Source: Sulfurimonas sp.
Lineage (GTDB): Bacteria; Campylobacterota; Campylobacteria; Campylobacterales; Sulfurimonadaceae
Direction: 5' to 3'
Length of the DNA stretch: 8,040 nt
NCBI GenBank assembly: GCA_024762705.1
Contig: JANTGW010000037.1
Location: 1 to 8,040 of the forward strand
Notes under the pieces: generated by a model
Told to the model about the DNA's origin: nothing
The model's input: the letters and a program-made list of their open reading frames with translations, nothing else
Database searches by the model: none
In this document: one piece after another, positions 5,736 to 8,040 of the stretch
Numbering within the stretch: position 1 is the stretch's first letter
Layout of the letters: every line of letters begins with the position of its first letter
Made by a program: the position numbers and the translations under genes

Positions 5736-7118
5736 ATGGAAAAAATGTGGTCAGGCCGTTTTTCGGAATCTGCTTCAAGCCTTTTAGATCAGTTTAATGC
5801 TTCAATTATGTATGACAGAAAACTTTATCATGAAGATATCGAAGGCTCATTGGCACATGCACAAATGCTTGCTAAACAAGGCATTTTAACAACAGATGAA
5901 CTTAAGCAGATTCAGGATGGACTTGCTCAAGTAAAACAAGAAATAGAATCCGGGAAGTTTGATTGGAAGATTTCCGATGAAGACCTGCATATGGCTATTG
6001 AAAAACGCTTAACACAAATTATTGGTGATACAGGAAAAAAACTTCACACAGCAAGAAGTAGAAATGATCAGGTTGCAGTAGATTTTCGCCGTTATGTACT
6101 TCGTAAAAATCGTGAGATCGCTGAACTTTTGAAGTTCTTAATGAAAGAGATTGTTGTTGTTGCAGAAAAACATACCGATACGCTTTTACCAGGAATGACA
6201 CATCTACAACATGCTCAACCTATTAACTTTGGTTTTCATCTTGGTGCATACCTGGCAATGTTCAAACGTGATGTAGAACGCTTTGAGAGTTCTTATGAAA
6301 GAAATAATATTTCACCGCTTGGGTGTGCTGCATTAGCCGGAACACCACATAATATAGACAGAGAATATAGTGCCGAACTTTTAGGTTTTGACAGTGTGAG
6401 TGTGAACTGTTTAGATACAGTGAGTGACAGAGACTTTGCGTTGGAAATCCTGTTTAATATTTCTACAATGATGATGCATATTTCACGTTTAAGTGAGGAG
6501 TTGATACTTTGGTCTTCATATGAGTTTGGATTTATTGAACTTAGTGATGAATACTCTACGGGAAGCTCAATTATGCCGCAAAAGAAAAATCCTGACGTTC
6601 CTGAACTGCTTCGTGGAAAGACAGGACGTGTTTATGGTGCACTGGTTGGACTTTTAACTGTCATGAAAGGACTGCCTCTTGCATACAATAAAGACACGCA
6701 AGAAGATAAAGAAGGTGTTTTTGATTCGGTTGAGACCGCTGAAATATCTTTAGAGATTCTAAGAGAAGCGATCAAAACGATGCAGGTGAAACCAAAAAAT
6801 ATGAATTCTGCATGTAAAGTAGGGCATTTGTCCGCAACGGATTTAGCTGATTATTTGGTTGAAAAATGTAGTATTCCATTTCGTGAAGCGCATTTTATTA
6901 CCGGAAAGGCAGTTGCCAAGAGTGAAGAACTCGGAATAGATTTGAGTGAAATTGAGTTGAAATATCTTAAAGAGATTGATGATAGGATCAATGAAGATGT
7001 CCTTGATTTTCTTGTATTGGAAAACTCAATGAATGCAAGGAAATCACAAGGTGGTACTGCTACACAAAGAACTAAAGAGCAGCTGGATTATTTTAAAAAA
7101 TATTTAGAGGAGAAATAA
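5736..7118 (+). CDS. argH: Argininosuccinate lyase
   Basis: This enzyme cleaves argininosuccinate to arginine and fumarate, the last step of arginine synthesis, as a cytoplasmic homotetramer of the fumarase/aspartase superfamily. The 460 residues are the standard length. The N-terminus [20 protein letters not shown] (4-23) is typical. Superfamily regions follow: [10 protein letters not shown] (104-113), [10 protein letters not shown] (153-162) with the catalytic-region His156, [16 protein letters not shown] (195-210), and the signature [11 protein letters not shown] (276-286) in the mobile loop that carries the catalytic serine. The C-terminal [11 protein letters not shown] (432-442) is also characteristic. 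It starts a two-gene unit: the OsmC-like gene begins two bases after its stop and uses a ribosome site inside the argH end. No missing residue or frame disruption is seen. Confidence 0.98.
   Translation: MEKMWSGRFSESASSLLDQFNASIMYDRKLYHEDIEGSLAHAQMLAKQGILTTDELKQIQDGLAQVKQEIESGKFDWKISDEDLHMAIEKRLTQIIGDTGKKLHTARSRNDQVAVDFRRYVLRKNREIAELLKFLMKEIVVVAEKHTDTLLPGMTHLQHAQPINFGFHLGAYLAMFKRDVERFESSYERNNISPLGCAALAGTPHNIDREYSAELLGFDSVSVNCLDTVSDRDFALEILFNISTMMMHISRLSEELILWSSYEFGFIELSDEYSTGSSIMPQKKNPDVPELLRGKTGRVYGALVGLLTVMKGLPLAYNKDTQEDKEGVFDSVETAEISLEILREAIKTMQVKPKNMNSACKVGHLSATDLADYLVEKCSIPFREAHFITGKAVAKSEELGIDLSEIELKYLKEIDDRINEDVLDFLVLENSMNARKSQGGTATQRTKEQLDYFKKYLEEK
7107..7112 (+). promoter_or_regulatory. 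Ribosome binding site of the OsmC-like gene inside argH
   Basis: GAGGAG at 7107-7112 encodes the two glutamates near the end of ArgH and also forms a strong Shine-Dalgarno sequence eight bases before ATG 7121. It supports coupled expression of the two genes and this start. Confidence 0.7.
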
Positions 7119-7120
7119 AA

Positions 7121-7585
7121 ATGAAAGTAAGTGTATCTCATAAAGAAGATATGAAATTTGAGGCTAAGACTGAAAAAAGCAGTTTTATCATTGATTGCCC
7201 GGTAATCTCACCGGTAGAGTATTTTTTAGCAGGTGTTATTACATGTAGTGCAACAGATTTGATTTTAATACCGAAAAATCAGGGAAAAACAGTTACAGAT
7301 TTAGTAGTAGATGGTGATGCTGAGCGTGCTGAAGATCATCCTCGTAAAATTGTTAAGTTACATTTAACATACAGTTTTAATTCTGATGCTGATGATGTTA
7401 CTGCTGCAAGATGGGTTATGGCATCAGTTGAGACATACTGCTCTACTATAAATACCATTAGAGATACTACGGAAATATCATATTCTATTACTCATAACGG
7501 AACTTTAATTCGTGAAAATGAAAAAATGATCAGTGGTGGTGGGAGTAAAATAGATATGGGCGAGATTGAGGCTTGTCCTAGCTAG
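7121..7585 (+). CDS. OsmC/Ohr-family protein
   Basis: The 154-residue protein fits the OsmC/Ohr superfamily, small dimeric cytoplasmic thiol proteins, several of which reduce organic hydroperoxides using two cysteines. The core block SPVEYFLAGVITCSATDLIL (30-49) carries the first redox-position cysteine, Cys42, and SVETYCSTINTI (102-113) carries the second, Cys107; the 65-residue spacing is close to that of E. coli OsmC. HPRKIVKLHLTYSF (73-86) is the usual central strand. Two further cysteines (26 and 152) and a Gly-rich tail (GGGSKIDMGEIEACPS) are additions to the core. Whether it is a peroxidase cannot be told from sequence; many OsmC-like proteins have no known substrate. It is co-transcribed with argH, and its stop codon lies inside a hairpin shared with the convergent hinT gene. 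Confidence 0.85.
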   Translation: MKVSVSHKEDMKFEAKTEKSSFIIDCPVISPVEYFLAGVITCSATDLILIPKNQGKTVTDLVVDGDAERAEDHPRKIVKLHLTYSFNSDADDVTAARWVMASVETYCSTINTIRDTTEISYSITHNGTLIRENEKMISGGGSKIDMGEIEACPS

Positions 7586-7601
7586 AGATTGTCTCTAGCT
7601 A
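7579..7601. repeat. Perfect inverted repeat containing both convergent stop codons
   Basis: TAGCTAGAGA (7579-7588) and TCTCTAGCTA (7592-7601) form a perfect ten-base stem with a TTG loop. It contains the OsmC-like stop (7583-7585) and the hinT stop (7599-7601, minus strand). Neither strand has a T-run after the stem: the plus strand continues with eight A residues, and the minus strand with GGACAAGCC. It is therefore a transcript-end hairpin but not a canonical intrinsic terminator. Confidence 0.7.
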
Positions 7602-7955
7602 AAAAAAATCTTTTGGGTCGGCATCACTGAAATGACCCCATTTAAGTTTTGTTCCACCTAAGATATGAAAATGTAAATGTTTTACTTCCTGCCCACCATT
7701 TTCTCCGACATTTGTTATAACTCTATATCCTTCTTTATCAAGTTTTACCTCTTTTGCCAACTCTTGAATAAATTCCGTCATTCCTGCCATTGTTTCACCT
7801 GTCACTTCATTAAAACTGTCTACATGTAACTTTGGTATTGCTAAAATATGGACAGGTGCTTTTGGGTTGATGTCATGAAAGGCTAAAAAATTTTCATTTT
7901 CCATGACAATATTTGAAGGTATTTCGTTATTTACGATTTTACAAAATAGACACAT
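7599..7955 (-). CDS. hinT: HinT-type HIT-family nucleotide hydrolase
   Basis: This 118-residue cytoplasmic protein belongs to the Hint branch of the histidine-triad superfamily, which hydrolyses AMP-linked phosphoramidates and aminoacyl-adenylates. The start MCLFCKIVNNEIPS gives Cys2 and Cys5, which with His44 (IPKLHV) and His93 match the zinc site of Hint proteins. FHDINPKAPVHILAIPK (26-42) is the classic central block. The triad is HLHFHILGG (93-101), with His95 the expected nucleophile. Length is normal. The ribosome site AAGGAAAG sits four bases before the ATG. It is transcribed alone on the minus strand, convergent with the OsmC-like gene 13 bases away. In C. jejuni a HIT gene lies next to pheS, so the gene beyond the right edge could be pheS; that is only a synteny guess. 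Confidence 0.95.
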   Translation of the reverse strand: MCLFCKIVNNEIPSNIVMENENFLAFHDINPKAPVHILAIPKLHVDSFNEVTGETMAGMTEFIQELAKEVKLDKEGYRVITNVGENGGQEVKHLHFHILGGTKLKWGHFSDADPKDFF

Positions 7956-7978
7956 AATTCTTTCCTTAATTTTTAGCT

Positions 7979-7989
7979 ATTGTAGCATA
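7979..7989 (-). promoter_or_regulatory. Extended -10 promoter of hinT
   Basis: Read on the minus strand, 7989-7979 is TATGCTACAAT, a TG-n-TACAAT extended -10 identical over 11 bases to the UbiD-gene promoter. No good -35 is seen; TTGGTT (8005-8000) is 15 bases away. Transcription would begin near 7972, about 17 bases before the start codon. Confidence 0.6.
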
Positions 7990-8028
7990 TAAATATCTAA
8001 ACCAAGCTATTTATAACAAAGTTTTGAG

Positions 8029-8034
8029 TATAAT
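8029..8034 (+). promoter_or_regulatory. Rightward -10 element for a gene beyond the window
   Basis: TATAAT, preceded by TTTTGAG, is a consensus -10 directed away from hinT. No coding start follows before the window ends. It suggests a divergent gene to the right. Confidence 0.4.
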
Positions 8035-8040
8035 CTACCT

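Noticed and set aside
1..8040. Mobile element, phage, CRISPR, tRNA or defence system
   Set aside because: No transposase, integrase, terminal repeats, spaced repeat array, tRNA cloverleaf or defence-type domain was seen; nearly all the DNA is accounted for by conserved genes.

Overview
The window is AT-rich chromosomal DNA of a Campylobacterota (epsilonproteobacterial) organism, probably a Sulfurimonas-like sulfur or hydrogen oxidiser. This rests on the gene order proS end - fxsA - (Dsb-like) - hemC - ubiD-type decarboxylase, recalled from Campylobacter jejuni and relatives (proS, fxsA-like, hemC, ubiD), on the small monohaem cytochrome c ending in DSGNVPAC, and on promoters with a TG/G-extended -10 and little -35. 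The genus is an inference. No RNA gene, insertion sequence, CRISPR array, phage gene or obvious transferred island is visible. Coding density is high and base use looks even by eye.

Layout. Positions 1-2286 form one tight rightward operon: the last 35 codons of a probable prolyl-tRNA synthetase, an FxsA-family membrane protein abutting it, an exported CPFC thiol-disulfide oxidoreductase whose signal peptide overlaps the fxsA tail by 47 bases, and hemC joined to it by a TAATG stop/start. Positions 2362-3300 encode a membrane-anchored Cache-type sensor that stops right after its second membrane helix, with no output domain; an 11-bp-period direct repeat lies in its promoter region. Positions 3367-5181 encode a UbiD-family decarboxylase, best read as the futalosine-route menaquinone enzyme, with its own extended -10 promoter. 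Positions 5280-5615 encode an extremely lysine-rich monohaem cytochrome c with its own promoter and a clear intrinsic terminator. Positions 5736-7585 are an argH-osmC-like pair, with the second gene's ribosome site inside the argH end. A HinT-type HIT protein lies on the minus strand (7599-7955), convergent with the OsmC-like gene; a perfect hairpin contains both stop codons. The last 85 bases hold the hinT promoter and a likely divergent promoter for a gene beyond the right edge.

Most of this is conserved housekeeping: haem (hemC), menaquinone (UbiD/MqnL), arginine (argH), translation (proS), periplasmic thiol redox and cytochrome c. The common theme is respiratory-chain supply: haem synthesis, quinone synthesis, periplasmic disulfide chemistry and a cytochrome c. 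I see no convincing new multi-gene system. The items most worth a second look are the output-less Cache sensor with its repeat-bearing promoter, and the cytochrome whose mature part is about 30% lysine.
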